A DNA stretch of 64,000 bases from Candidatus Lutacidiplasma silvani (GCA_022750295.1 JAKIVZ010000006.1:1-64000), one strand, 5' to 3'. Numbered from the stretch's first letter, positions 8,487 to 16,791 are shown. Notes: generated by a model not told the origin, from the sequence alone. Numbers and translations are program-made.

Positions 8487-8536
8487 CGAACCTTCTGCGC
8501 GGCTACCACGTCCTCGTCGAGATCGAGACGGTCTAG
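8315..8536 (+). CDS. 73-residue protein of unknown function, paralogue of the protein at 45077
   Basis: The 73-residue protein reads as compact alpha/beta with the phrase GNYDFVYDW at its centre. It is clearly homologous to the 79-residue protein at 45077-45316: both have SEGA..SEIA..L...GF.P..G.YDFVYDW..TPT, then LAD.V and a closing beta strand. It has its own TATA-like GGTTATCC (8284-8291), 27 bases before the ATG, so it is probably expressed independently although the coaD frame runs across it. I do not recognise a named family. The conservation of two copies argues for a real, functional small protein. Confidence 0.8.
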   Translation: METYLRVTFHSEGAKPSEIADRLREFGFVPTQGNYDFVYDWSATPTRDQVLDLADEVTNLLRGYHVLVEIETV

Positions 8537-8651
8537 TCGACCTTCTCCCCGTTCGGCCCCGCGGCTCGCCCCCGGGAGCCCGGGCGAAACGCCCGCGTCT
8601 TCCGACGACGGTCGGACCGCGGTCGCCGAACCGAATCCCACTTGGTGGGCA

Positions 8652-9614
8652 TCACGCCCCGGGAATCGCCCGCGTGGCGAGGACCGCGAATGCGAAGCCG
8701 AGCGCCAGCCCCGAGGTCGGCCCCAGCGCCCACCCGAGGAGGATGTCGCGCACCGGCTTCCCGAGGGCAGTCGTTCCGCCGCGGATCAGGCCGGCCCCGA
8801 TCATGGCCCCGACGAGGGCCTGGTTCATCGAGGTGAACAACCCGAACGCCACCGACACGAGGATCACCACCGATTGCGCGAGCTGGCAACTCGTCGCGGT
8901 CCGGGCGTCCAGTCGGACCACCTTGAACGCGACCTTCTCCAGGAGCGGCCGCCCCCACGTGAGCACGCCGAGCGCGAGGCCGACGCCCCCGATCGCGACC
9001 GCGGTGAGAACGGGGAACAATCCGGTCATGACGAACGCACCGGAGGCGTTGGCCACGTCGTTCGCTCCCATCGCGAACGACGCCGCCATCCCGACGGCCA
9101 CGAGTCCGGCGACGGCCCGGGGCCCGAGGGCGTTCGCTGGCGCGGGTCGCCACCGGTCCCCGACCCAGACGAAGAGGGCCGCGAGCCCGCAGGCGGCGAA
9201 CGGGGCGACCGCCCAGAGGACGACGAGGTCCCCGATCGTCCGCCAGTCGATCGCGATCCCGTCCGCGAAGCCGGCGCCGATCGCGGAGAAGACGAGGATC
9301 TGGATCGTGGACGTCGGGAGGGTGAGGAAGTTGTACGTGCTCGTGAGGAGGAACGCGGCCCCGACGATCGCCACCGCCGTCCCGAGGGCGACCGTCGGAG
9401 TCTGGAGGATGGCGTGGCCCACCGTCGCCACCACGCCGTGGCTCGCGAGCAGGGCCCCCAGGAGCACGAGCGGCGCCATCACGAGCAGCGCGGGACCGGT
9501 CCGGATCGCCCCGGCGGCCCGGGGCATCCCCATGCACGCCCCGGTGTAGTGGGCGCCCATGCTCACCGCGAACCCGAACGCGACGGCGACGAGCAGGATC
9601 TCGACGACGAGCAT
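8652..9614 (-). CDS. PiT-family inorganic phosphate transporter, atypical first repeat
   Basis: The 320-residue integral membrane protein has ~9-10 hydrophobic segments. The second half carries the PiT signature MGANDVANASGAF, diagnostic of PHO4/PiT permeases (H+ or Na+ coupled phosphate uptake). The first half has the matching repeat, but the signature is altered: MGAHYTGACMGMPRAAGA, so the usual GANDAANxxG asparagine and aspartate are replaced by His and Tyr. I chose ATG 9614, preceded by GAGGG, over a GTG at 9638. No PhoU-like regulator gene is adjacent. The change could alter ion coupling or substrate. Confidence 0.85.
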   Translation of the reverse strand: MLVVEILLVAVAFGFAVSMGAHYTGACMGMPRAAGAIRTGPALLVMAPLVLLGALLASHGVVATVGHAILQTPTVALGTAVAIVGAAFLLTSTYNFLTLPTSTIQILVFSAIGAGFADGIAIDWRTIGDLVVLWAVAPFAACGLAALFVWVGDRWRPAPANALGPRAVAGLVAVGMAASFAMGANDVANASGAFVMTGLFPVLTAVAIGGVGLALGVLTWGRPLLEKVAFKVVRLDARTATSCQLAQSVVILVSVAFGLFTSMNQALVGAMIGAGLIRGGTTALGKPVRDILLGWALGPTSGLALGFAFAVLATRAIPGA

Positions 9615-9702
9615 CAGCCCTCGTGACTCTGGGCGCACCGTGCCAGGGGGGCCGACCGGCGAGGGCCAAGAGCGGGGGAGGAACGACCCACGTGGCGCCC
9701 GA

Positions 9703-11919
9703 TCATTCGGCGAGCCTCCCGTCCCGGACCACGGGCGAACCGTCGACCAGAAGGTCGCCGCCGCGAAGGAAGAGCCACGCCCACCAGTCGGACCGGGTCC
9801 GGCCCCCCACCGGTTCGTTGCGACCCAGGTGCATCGAAATGGTGCCGAGCCCTTGGTCCTCCAGGAGCGGGGCGTTCGCGATTCGCTCGTTGAGTCCGAT
9901 CGACACGTAGGCGGGTCGGTCCCGACCTTCCCGGGCGCGCCCGTAGCTCTGGGCGAAGAGGTCCTGGCCGGCGTCGTACCGGAACGAAGTGAGCCGGCCC
10001 CCCGCGAACGTCCATCGCCCGCCGGAAAAGTCGCCGACCGAGTCCGATAGCCCGCCCGAGCTTCGGACGTTCGCCCGGAACGTCCCCTCGGCGAACGTCT
10101 CGTCGACGGCCACCGTCGCGACGCCCGCTGGGAGGGTGACCAGGCTCCAGTTCCCCGCGGCGGTCGGCCGGCCTACCGTCCCGTCGGAGACGACCGGCCG
10201 GGCGCCGCGAAGTCGGAGCCGAAGGTCGGTCCCGTTCGCGTGGACGATCCGCAGTTCGTGCCCCTTGGATAGGCGCCGGGCCACTCGACGCCCACGGTCG
10301 CGAAGCTCCTTCGGGTCCACGAGGGTGGCATCGAGCAGCTCGTGCCGCCAGCCCTCGAGGTCGACGCTGTACATCCGGGCCGAGGCCTCGGAGACGCGCC
10401 CGATCGCCATCTGCACCGACCGCGCTCCCGCCTTCGCGGCGGTCTGGTAGAGCGTATCTTCGTACTCGCCGAGTCGGAACCGCGTGGCCCGGGGGAGGGA
10501 ATGGAACCGTTCCCGGTCGCTGGGGCCGAAGAAGGTGACGAATGCGTCGGTGCGCTCGAGGGCCGCCTTCCGGTGGTCCCCCATCGCAGCCAGCGCCTTG
10601 GCGGGCACTTCGGTAGTGGCCGCCCAGTACGTCGGCTCGTCCTGGTAGAGCAAGAGCGGCCGCGCACCGAGACGGAGCGATTCCAGGACGAACGCGTTGC
10701 CGTAGTCGAGGCTCTCGGTCCATGCCTCGATCGTCACGCGCTCGCCCGCCCGGACTCGAAGGTACTCTCGCAGGATGCGGCGGGCCGACCGGCGTCGCTT
10801 CTCCGCGAGGTCCGGCCCCGGCGGCACGGGACCGGAAGGACGGAGCGGGCCCTTGAACCCCGGGTGCCCTGTCACCGCGAGCTCGTACCGTAACCGGTAC
10901 GCCGCCTCCGCCTCGTCGATGTCGGACTTTCGCGCCATCCATCGGAACGGGCCCGAACCCTCGGGAAACCCCACGATCGAACGCGTCAGCGACTCGCTGA
11001 GTTCGACCCGACCCCGGTAGTGGCGGGGCGGGGGTGCCGCCCGACCGACTCGGGCGAGCTCCGCCTCGGCGAGTCCTCGCCAGTGGGGCAGATCCGGTGC
11101 CACCACGATCTCGTACTGCGGGTGCCGGATCTTCCACCGTCGGAGGGCCAGCCCGTTCGCAGAGTGCGGGGGAGTCGCGAGGACCCGGACCGCCGGTCGG
11201 TCGGCAAGTCGCTGGTCGAGTTCCCCGAGGAACCGCAGCAGCTCCGATGCGGCCGAGTCCGAAGAGGAGCGCGTGTCACTCGGGCCCCCTCCGACGAACT
11301 CGACGCGGTCGAAGGTCCACGGCACGAGCCCGCTCGATGGGAGCTCGCGGCGCGCGAGCTCCGCCCCGTCGCGGTCCGGGCGAGCGGGGGATTCAACGGC
11401 CACGTGGAGGGTCATCGCGAGCCACGCCCAAGGACCGTGGAGTTCCAGGCCGACGAGGTCCCACGGAACCGAAGTCGAGACGGGGTCGGCACGGGGAGGG
11501 ACGGCATCGAACCGGCGAGGTCGGATCCCGTAGGCGTCCCACACGCGTCGGACGGTCATGTGACTGACGTGGAACTCCCGCGCGAGCGCCCGGGTCGACC
11601 ACGTCCGCCCTCCGGGAGGGGGACGAGCGACCGTGGCCCGGACGATTGCCTGGAAGTCCTCCTCGGGAACTCGTCCCCGCCGGCCCGAGGACGGCCGGTC
11701 GGCCAGCCCCGCGAGGCGTGCGGCGAGGAACCGTCGGCGCCACCGACCGACGCTTTGGCGACTCCGCCCCCGGCGTCGGCCGATCTCGAGGTCTTGCAGT
11801 CCCTCGGCGGCGAGCAGGATCAGGTCGGCCCGCTCGCCGGAGGGACCGCCTCGCGTCCGCCGCCGCAGGAGACCCGCCCGCTCCTCGGGGCTTAGGAAGA
11901 CCGGGGGGGCGACTCGCAT
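9703..11919 (-). CDS. chimera: IS630-transposase-like N-half fused to M29-aminopeptidase-like C-half
   Basis: The protein has 738 residues. Residues ~8-135 match the two HTH domains of IS630-family transposases (LSPEERAGLLRR, LLAAEGLQDLEIGRRRGRSR, VGRWRRRFLAARLAGLADRP, then WSTRALAREFHVSHMTVRRV). Residues ~150-315 resemble the IS630 DDE domain (WDLVGLELHGPWAWLAMTLH; FLGELDQRLAD; ALRRWKIRHPQYEIVVAP; PHWRGLAEAELAR), but the positions of both catalytic aspartates are changed (HVAVES, LATPPHS) and only the Glu (285) aligns. Residues ~370-738 match M29 aminopeptidases (AmpS/AmpT; RILREYLRVRAGERV to LLVDGSPVVRDG). The usual metal ligands appear replaced (LPAGV, VSIGLN, GTISMHLG, SDWWAW). I infer a domesticated, non-catalytic DNA-binding or sensor protein. 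The frame is intact and has a TATA-like GTTTTGTA 27 bases upstream. Confidence 0.8.
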   Translation of the reverse strand: MRVAPPVFLSPEERAGLLRRRTRGGPSGERADLILLAAEGLQDLEIGRRRGRSRQSVGRWRRRFLAARLAGLADRPSSGRRGRVPEEDFQAIVRATVARPPPGGRTWSTRALAREFHVSHMTVRRVWDAYGIRPRRFDAVPPRADPVSTSVPWDLVGLELHGPWAWLAMTLHVAVESPARPDRDGAELARRELPSSGLVPWTFDRVEFVGGGPSDTRSSSDSAASELLRFLGELDQRLADRPAVRVLATPPHSANGLALRRWKIRHPQYEIVVAPDLPHWRGLAEAELARVGRAAPPPRHYRGRVELSESLTRSIVGFPEGSGPFRWMARKSDIDEAEAAYRLRYELAVTGHPGFKGPLRPSGPVPPGPDLAEKRRRSARRILREYLRVRAGERVTIEAWTESLDYGNAFVLESLRLGARPLLLYQDEPTYWAATTEVPAKALAAMGDHRKAALERTDAFVTFFGPSDRERFHSLPRATRFRLGEYEDTLYQTAAKAGARSVQMAIGRVSEASARMYSVDLEGWRHELLDATLVDPKELRDRGRRVARRLSKGHELRIVHANGTDLRLRLRGARPVVSDGTVGRPTAAGNWSLVTLPAGVATVAVDETFAEGTFRANVRSSGGLSDSVGDFSGGRWTFAGGRLTSFRYDAGQDLFAQSYGRAREGRDRPAYVSIGLNERIANAPLLEDQGLGTISMHLGRNEPVGGRTRSDWWAWLFLRGGDLLVDGSPVVRDGRLAE

Positions 11920-11942
11920 GGAACCGGAGGGGAACGACCCCG

Positions 11943-11994
11943 TACAAAACCCCCGTCGTCGGGTCGACTCGAGGATACGGTACTGGCTTAAAGT
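11943..11994. promoter_or_regulatory. divergent promoters
   Basis: On the minus strand GTTTTGTA (11950-11943) lies 27 bases before the ATG of the chimeric gene, giving a leaderless transcript. On the plus strand CTTAAAGTT (11986-11994) is a TATA-like element ~50 bases before the phosphatase-like gene. The two start regions are only ~40 bases apart. Confidence 0.5.
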
Positions 11995-12040
11995 TCCAAC
12001 CGTCGCGGGCTACTTACCTTCCCCCGCGCTCCCCGTCTCC

Positions 12041-12508
12041 ATGTCGTCCTCGCGCCCCGCCGCCAAGGCAAAGAGCCACGCGCCGAAGTCGAACGCGTCC
12101 GAAATCGCCCCTGGCGTATTCGTCGGGGGGTGGAACGACGCCGCGGAATTCGTCGGGGTCCGGGTCTGTGTCCTCGACGACCCGCCGGAGGAACCCCTCC
12201 CGGGGTCGACGCACGTACCGATCTACGACGAGAAGCAGGACGCCGCCCTCCCGGCAAACCTCGATCGAGTCGCCCGTCTCGTGGAAGACGCGAGAGGAAA
12301 CGGCAAGCCGGTGATCGTGTTCTGTGGTCACGGCATCCGTCGGGGATCGCTGGCGGGGGCCTGGTACCTTCACCGACAGAGCGGCATCAGTCTCGACGAG
12401 GCGTACGAGCGGGTCCGGGCCGTCCGACCGAAGATCGAGGAAGGGAAGAGCTGGATCGGGCACTGGCCCCCGCCCGACGTCCCGTCCGCCCGACGTACGT
12501 CGGCCTGA
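12041..12508 (+). CDS. dual-specificity phosphatase-like protein
   Basis: The 155-residue protein has a charged N-terminal tail of ~20 residues, then a compact cysteine-phosphatase fold. The catalytic P-loop is VFCGHGIRRGS: C95-x5-R101, the CX5R signature of protein tyrosine and dual-specificity phosphatases. Upstream VLDDPPEE offers a candidate general-acid Asp at 46 or 47. The opening IAPGVFVGGWNDAAEF resembles the start of archaeal DSP domains. Substrates may be phosphotyrosine, phosphoserine or a small phosphoester. It is followed after 8 bases by a methyltransferase gene and is probably co-transcribed with it. ATG 12041 was chosen because the frame upstream has no family similarity. Confidence 0.8.
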   Translation: MSSSRPAAKAKSHAPKSNASEIAPGVFVGGWNDAAEFVGVRVCVLDDPPEEPLPGSTHVPIYDEKQDAALPANLDRVARLVEDARGNGKPVIVFCGHGIRRGSLAGAWYLHRQSGISLDEAYERVRAVRPKIEEGKSWIGHWPPPDVPSARRTSA

Positions 12509-12516
12509 GAGAATCG

Positions 12517-13224
12517 ATGGAGCGGGAGACGGACCCCGACGTGGCGTGGGTCGAAGCGCTGGCCGGCGCGACTCGCCCCGCGGCCCAGCGAGCGATCGAC
12601 GAAGCCGCCGGAGAGAATCGGCTGTTCCGGTCCATCGCGGCGGAACACGCGAAGGAAGGGCGGGCCTCCTACATCGAGATCGACGCCCCCCTCGAGCTGC
12701 ATGCGCTCGTCCGGCTCCGAAAGCCGCGACACGTCGTCGAGGTCGGGGTCTCGTCGGGTGTCTCGTCGGCGTACCTCCTCCACGCCCTCGAACGGAACGG
12801 CCTCGGAACGCTGCACTCGGTCGACCTCCCCCAGCTGGACCGAACGACCGGATCGACTCGGCCCCGGCACTCCTGGTCGCTTCCGAACGGTCGATCGACC
12901 GGATGGGCCGTTCCGTTCCCGCTCCGGAAGCGGTGGGACCTCCGTCTCGGGGACAAACGGGTCGTCCTCCCGATGCTGGCCCAGGAGCTGCCCCGAATCG
13001 ACCTGCTCGTCTACGACGTTCCGCACGAGGACTCCGCGACGTTCCGGGAGTTCCTGTCGCTCGACCCCCGGTTTCCGGCCCATGGGATCGCGATCGCCGA
13101 TCACGGACCGACCGGGGGGTTGTGCGGCGGGCTCCGGCGGTGGGCGATACGGCGGGGCGCAACCCCCGTCCGGCGGGCCGGCCTCGGACTCTTTGGATTC
13201 CGGGCCGGCCCTCGCGCGCGGTGA
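12517..13224 (+). CDS. class I SAM-dependent methyltransferase
   Basis: The 235-residue protein has the SAM-binding motif I region HVVEVGVSSGVSSAYLLHAL (about 72-91), followed by an acidic residue at the end of strand 2 (SVDLP, D103) that would contact the ribose of SAM. DLLVYDVPHED and an ending IADHGP loop are typical of the Methyltransf_24/caffeoyl-CoA-methylase-like group. The substrate is unknown. It forms an operon with the phosphatase-like gene 8 bases upstream. Two other proteins of similar fold are encoded in this window (28756 and 62662). Confidence 0.8.
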   Translation: MERETDPDVAWVEALAGATRPAAQRAIDEAAGENRLFRSIAAEHAKEGRASYIEIDAPLELHALVRLRKPRHVVEVGVSSGVSSAYLLHALERNGLGTLHSVDLPQLDRTTGSTRPRHSWSLPNGRSTGWAVPFPLRKRWDLRLGDKRVVLPMLAQELPRIDLLVYDVPHEDSATFREFLSLDPRFPAHGIAIADHGPTGGLCGGLRRWAIRRGATPVRRAGLGLFGFRAGPRAR

Positions 13225-13352
13225 CGGGGACCCGGCCGCTCCGCAACCCAGGCCCCTCGACGCTGCCGAGGACCGCCTGCGGGGCGGGGAGTGCCCCGGC
13301 CCCTCCGTCGCGCCGGAACCGTTAAATTTCGACCACCGGTCGGAACCGTCGG

Positions 13353-13664
13353 ATGCAGCACTACCCGGTTCGTCCGAGCCATCGTCGGAACCTGGACGGG
13401 CCGGCCCTCGAGGCGATCTGCCGGAGTCATTTCGACGGCGTCGCGCGGGACGCCGAGGGGGTCACCGGGAAGTGGGGGGCGATCGAACGCCTTCAAACCC
13501 GGGCCGAAGGGAAGGAGCTCGGGGTGGAGCTGAAGATGAATCCGAAGGTCGACGAGTCGGTCGCGCACGAGACGATCCGTCGGTACAACGCGTTCCTCGA
13601 AGCGGCCACGGGGTACAACTCGAAGGAACGGGCGAAGCGTCTCCGGAAGTCCGCCGGTGAGTGA
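13353..13664 (+). CDS. DUF5611-like small archaeal protein
   Basis: The 103-residue protein ends with the conserved stretch HETIRRYNAFLEAATGYNSKERAKRL, which I associate with DUF5611 proteins of Thermoplasmata and Methanomassiliicoccales. The middle part (WGAIERLQTRAEGKELGVEL) reads as beta strands. Function is unknown. TTAAATTT at 13322-13329 lies 27 bases before the ATG, giving a leaderless start. Its stop codon overlaps the GTG of the S2P protease gene by 8 bases, so the two form an operon. Confidence 0.75.
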   Translation: MQHYPVRPSHRRNLDGPALEAICRSHFDGVARDAEGVTGKWGAIERLQTRAEGKELGVELKMNPKVDESVAHETIRRYNAFLEAATGYNSKERAKRLRKSAGE

Positions 13665-15231
13665 CCCGGCCATGGGTCCGACCGGCGCCGCGCTCCCCGC
13701 CGGGACCGAGGTCGACCGGATCCGGTCCACGGTGGCGGTCTACTTCCCCGTCTACGAGACCCGGATCACCCCGGTCTCGCTCATTCTCATGGTCCAGGTC
13801 GACCCGGCGACCCTCGAGGAGCGGTTCGACAAGCTCCGCCAGGAGTTCTGGGCGAAATTCTACATCCCGCAGATCCGAAAGGAAGGGGGCGAGTACCTCA
13901 TCGAGGTGATCCGACGGCCCCGCCGGACCGCGTGGAGCTCGGCGACGAACCTCGTTCTGCTCTTCGTCACGATCGGGACCACCGTGCTCGCGGGCGGCTT
14001 CCTGTGGGTCGCCTACATCGGGGGCTCGGCGTTGACGAGCCCGGACGTCGGGTACGGCGCGATCTACTTCGGTCTCCCGCTCCTCGCGATCCTCGGCTGC
14101 CACGAGCTCGCCCACTTCGTGATGGCGCGGCACCACCACGTCGAGGCGTCGCTGCCGTACTTCATCCCGGTCCCGCCGCCGTTCCTGCTGTTCGGAACGT
14201 TCGGCGCCTTCATCAGCCTCCGTGAACCGATCCCGAACAAGAAGGCCCTGCTCGACATCGGGGCCTCGGGACCGCTCGCAGGATTCGCGGTCGCGATCCC
14301 CGTCACGATCGCCGGGATGTTCCTCAGCGCCCACGCGCCGACCCTGTCGGTCGCGAACTGCGGGCCCGCGTTCTTCGGCGTGAGTTACGGAAACCTTGAG
14401 GTCGGGGTCTCGATCTTCTGGTTCCTGCTGAGCAAATTCGTTCCCGTGAGCTTCGTCAGCCTCCATCCGCTTGCCCTGGCCGGATGGGTGGGGCTGCTCG
14501 TCACCGCGATCAACCTCCTCCCGGCCGGCCAGCTCGACGGCGGCCACGTCTTCCGGGCCCTCTTCGGCGACAAGACCCGGTGGGTGAGTTACGGCGCCGT
14601 CGGACTCCTCGTGGTCCTCGGCCTGTTCTACCCGGGGTGGCTCCTCTTCGCGATCCTGATCGTCGTCCTTGGGATGCGCCACCCGCCCCCGCTCAACGAC
14701 ATCACCCCGCTCGACACCAAGCGGATCGTCGTCGGCGCCGTGGCGGTCATGGTCCTCATCACCGGGTTCGTGATCATCCCGATCAGCCAACCCACCGGGT
14801 CGTTCGGGATCGCCGGGGGCCCGACGACCTCCTCCCCCACCGGACCGGGAATGGCCGACGTGACGACCGTCTCCGTCGTCAACCACGACGCGGTCGCCCA
14901 CGGCTACCTCCTCGAGGGGAGCGTTCGGAGTGTCACGGCGGTCGTCAACGGGAGCGCGGAGTCGCTCCAGGGGGCGGCGTTCTCGGCGTTCGCGAACAAT
15001 TCGAGCTGGCAGGTCCAGCTCCCGAACGGCAACGTCACCGTGTTCGGCTCGACCGGAACCTTCGAGGTCCCCAGCGGCGAGTACTCCGCGCTGAACTCGG
15101 GCGCCACCGGGACGTTCACGGTCGACTACAAGAACCCGCAACAGGCGTCGGTCACGGTGCAACTCACGGTCCTCGAACTGTGCGCGGACGGGTCCTCGCC
15201 GACCCAGTCGGTCTCCGTCGCGATGCAGTAG
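13657..15231 (+). CDS. site-2-protease-type membrane metalloprotease (M50)
   Basis: The 524-residue protein begins with a ~90-residue soluble domain (VDRIRSTVAVYFPVYETRITP), as in archaeal and chloroplast S2P proteases, followed by ~8 membrane segments. The zinc site HELAH lies at 149-153 and the second motif LLPAGQLDGGH, with D294, provides the third ligand. These enzymes cleave membrane-spanning substrates within the bilayer. Unusually, ~140 residues after the last helix (from ~375) form a Ser/Thr/Asn-rich, glycosylation-site-rich extracellular beta domain. Start is GTG 13657; ATG 13672 is an alternative. The gene is coupled to the DUF5611-like gene. Confidence 0.9.
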   Translation: MSDPAMGPTGAALPAGTEVDRIRSTVAVYFPVYETRITPVSLILMVQVDPATLEERFDKLRQEFWAKFYIPQIRKEGGEYLIEVIRRPRRTAWSSATNLVLLFVTIGTTVLAGGFLWVAYIGGSALTSPDVGYGAIYFGLPLLAILGCHELAHFVMARHHHVEASLPYFIPVPPPFLLFGTFGAFISLREPIPNKKALLDIGASGPLAGFAVAIPVTIAGMFLSAHAPTLSVANCGPAFFGVSYGNLEVGVSIFWFLLSKFVPVSFVSLHPLALAGWVGLLVTAINLLPAGQLDGGHVFRALFGDKTRWVSYGAVGLLVVLGLFYPGWLLFAILIVVLGMRHPPPLNDITPLDTKRIVVGAVAVMVLITGFVIIPISQPTGSFGIAGGPTTSSPTGPGMADVTTVSVVNHDAVAHGYLLEGSVRSVTAVVNGSAESLQGAAFSAFANNSSWQVQLPNGNVTVFGSTGTFEVPSGEYSALNSGATGTFTVDYKNPQQASVTVQLTVLELCADGSSPTQSVSVAMQ

Positions 15232-15252
15232 TCCGCCCGTCGGCCGGGACCA

Positions 15253-16260
15253 TCACGGGTCATCGGGGCGGGCGTACACGCGGAACTCCCGCGTCAACGA
15301 GCCGTGCACCCGGTCCTGGACGCAGACCACCCGGAGCCACGGTGGGCCGACCGGGTCCGCACCCCCGGGTACAACCACGACGATCCGGCCTCCTGGGCGG
15401 ACCGACCGGGCCCAGTGCGACACCACGCGGCGGGCGAGCCCCTCGGCGTCCTCGCCCCCGGTGGGGGACGCCCTCCCGTACGGAGGGTCGGTCACGATCG
15501 CCTCGTAGAGCCCGTCGGGGGCGACGGCGGCTGCGTCGTCGACGACGATCGAGTCGGCGGCGACCCCGACGTGGGCAAAGTTCGTGAGGGCGCCCCGGGC
15601 CATCTCGGCGTCGGTGTCGATCCCGGTGACCCGGGCTCCGAGGAGGGCGCACTCGATCGCGAGCGCCCCGGTCCCCACGAATGGGTCCACGACCCGGTCC
15701 CCCGGACGGATCCGGGCCAGGTTGGCGGCGACCCGCGCGAGGCGGGGCGCGAGGCTCACCGGGCGACGGAACGGGAGCCTCGGCATCCGGCGGGCGTCGA
15801 ACGACGCTCGATCGACCTCGGCGAGCAGCTCGGCGAACTGCCAGCGCGAGTCGTCCGCCGGAAGAAACCGGAACTGGCGGGTGGGCGCGTCGAGGTCGAG
15901 GATCCCCCCGGCGTCCCGGATGGCTTGGACCCACTCGTCCAGCGCCGGGTCGGTCGAGCGAGAGGTTGGCCGGTCGATGCGGCGGAACGAGATCCGGTCG
16001 CCGTGATGGACGTCGCGGGCCAACCGGTCCGTGATCGCCCGGACCTCCGCCTCCGGCCATCGGAGGAGGACGCGACGCGCCAGCGCGATCCGGGAGGCCA
16101 GCGCGGTCCCCGCCGACGCGCTCGGGAGACGGACGGCGACGATCGATTCGGAGATCGACCCGTCCGTCGGGCCCCCTCCCAGTGCGGCGAGGGTCGATTC
16201 GAGCTCGCGGGCCGCCAGGGCCGGATTTTCCTGGCTGAGCTCCACCCAGAGGTCGATCAC
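15253..16260 (-). CDS. tRNA (guanine10-N2)-methyltransferase, TrmG10 type
   Basis: The ~335-residue protein has an N-terminal THUMP-like region (VELSQENPALAARELESTL) and a C-terminal class I methyltransferase domain. The SAM-binding motif is VVDPFVGTGALAIECALLGA with acidic GIDTD after it. The catalytic TDPPYGR is the DPPY motif of N2-guanine methylases. This matches archaeal TrmG10, which forms m2G/m2,2G at position 10 of tRNA. GTG 16260 was selected because GTGA overlaps the stop of the upstream Mut7-C gene, giving translational coupling; the frame further upstream lacks family similarity. Confidence 0.88.
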   Translation of the reverse strand: MIDLWVELSQENPALAARELESTLAALGGGPTDGSISESIVAVRLPSASAGTALASRIALARRVLLRWPEAEVRAITDRLARDVHHGDRISFRRIDRPTSRSTDPALDEWVQAIRDAGGILDLDAPTRQFRFLPADDSRWQFAELLAEVDRASFDARRMPRLPFRRPVSLAPRLARVAANLARIRPGDRVVDPFVGTGALAIECALLGARVTGIDTDAEMARGALTNFAHVGVAADSIVVDDAAAVAPDGLYEAIVTDPPYGRASPTGGEDAEGLARRVVSHWARSVRPGGRIVVVVPGGADPVGPPWLRVVCVQDRVHGSLTREFRVYARPDDP

Positions 16261-16766
16261 GGGGACGCCCCGGGACCCCACGCTTCGGCGAAGAAGGAGC
16301 GAATGCGAGCCGCATGGCTGCCCTCCCAGTACGGGCGATGGCACGACGGACACTCCCAGACCGTGAGCCCGGTCTCCAGAGCGTTCGAGGGGACGAGCTC
16401 GGGCCAGGGCGCTCCCGCCGCGGGAGGGATCCACGGCGCCAGCTGGGCATTGCACTCCGGACACCGGTCGAAGGTGACCACCATTCGCATCGAGGGATAC
16501 GCGGTCCGAACCTCGCGTAGCTGCCCGACGAGGTCGACCGACCGGATCAGGACCGCCGGGTCCGACCGGCGGCCCAATTCCCGGTCCCGAGTGAGGACGA
16601 CCCGGCCGTCGGTCCGGGCGAGGGCCCGGATTTCCCCGTCCGAAAGCCCCCTCGCTTGCACCGTATCGTGCCCGAGGAATCGCAGGTACCGGGTGAGTCG
16701 GCCGAGCATCTCGTCCGTGAGCCACCGCGGAGGCTCGGCCGCGGGTGGGGGAGGGTCCGGCGTCAC
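16257..16766 (-). CDS. Mut7-C (PIN-like) RNase domain protein
   Basis: The ~169-residue protein carries the Mut7-C/DUF82 signature: DEMLGRLTRYLRFLGHDTV near the start, LARTDGRVVLTRDRELGRR in the middle and a C-terminal zinc ribbon, CPECNAQL then CPSCHRPYWEGSH. The family has a PIN-like nuclease fold and is thought to act on RNA; aspartates in DEML, RTDGR and TRDREL are the likely metal ligands. GTG 16766 leaves a short Pro-rich leader before the domain. It is divergent from the phosphohexomutase gene and overlaps the tRNA methylase gene by 4 bases, which fits an RNA-processing role. Confidence 0.85.
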   Translation of the reverse strand: MTPDPPPPAAEPPRWLTDEMLGRLTRYLRFLGHDTVQARGLSDGEIRALARTDGRVVLTRDRELGRRSDPAVLIRSVDLVGQLREVRTAYPSMRMVVTFDRCPECNAQLAPWIPPAAGAPWPELVPSNALETGLTVWECPSCHRPYWEGSHAARIRSFFAEAWGPGASP

Positions 16767-16791
16767 CGGTCGATTCGCAGTTCGGGCAGGG

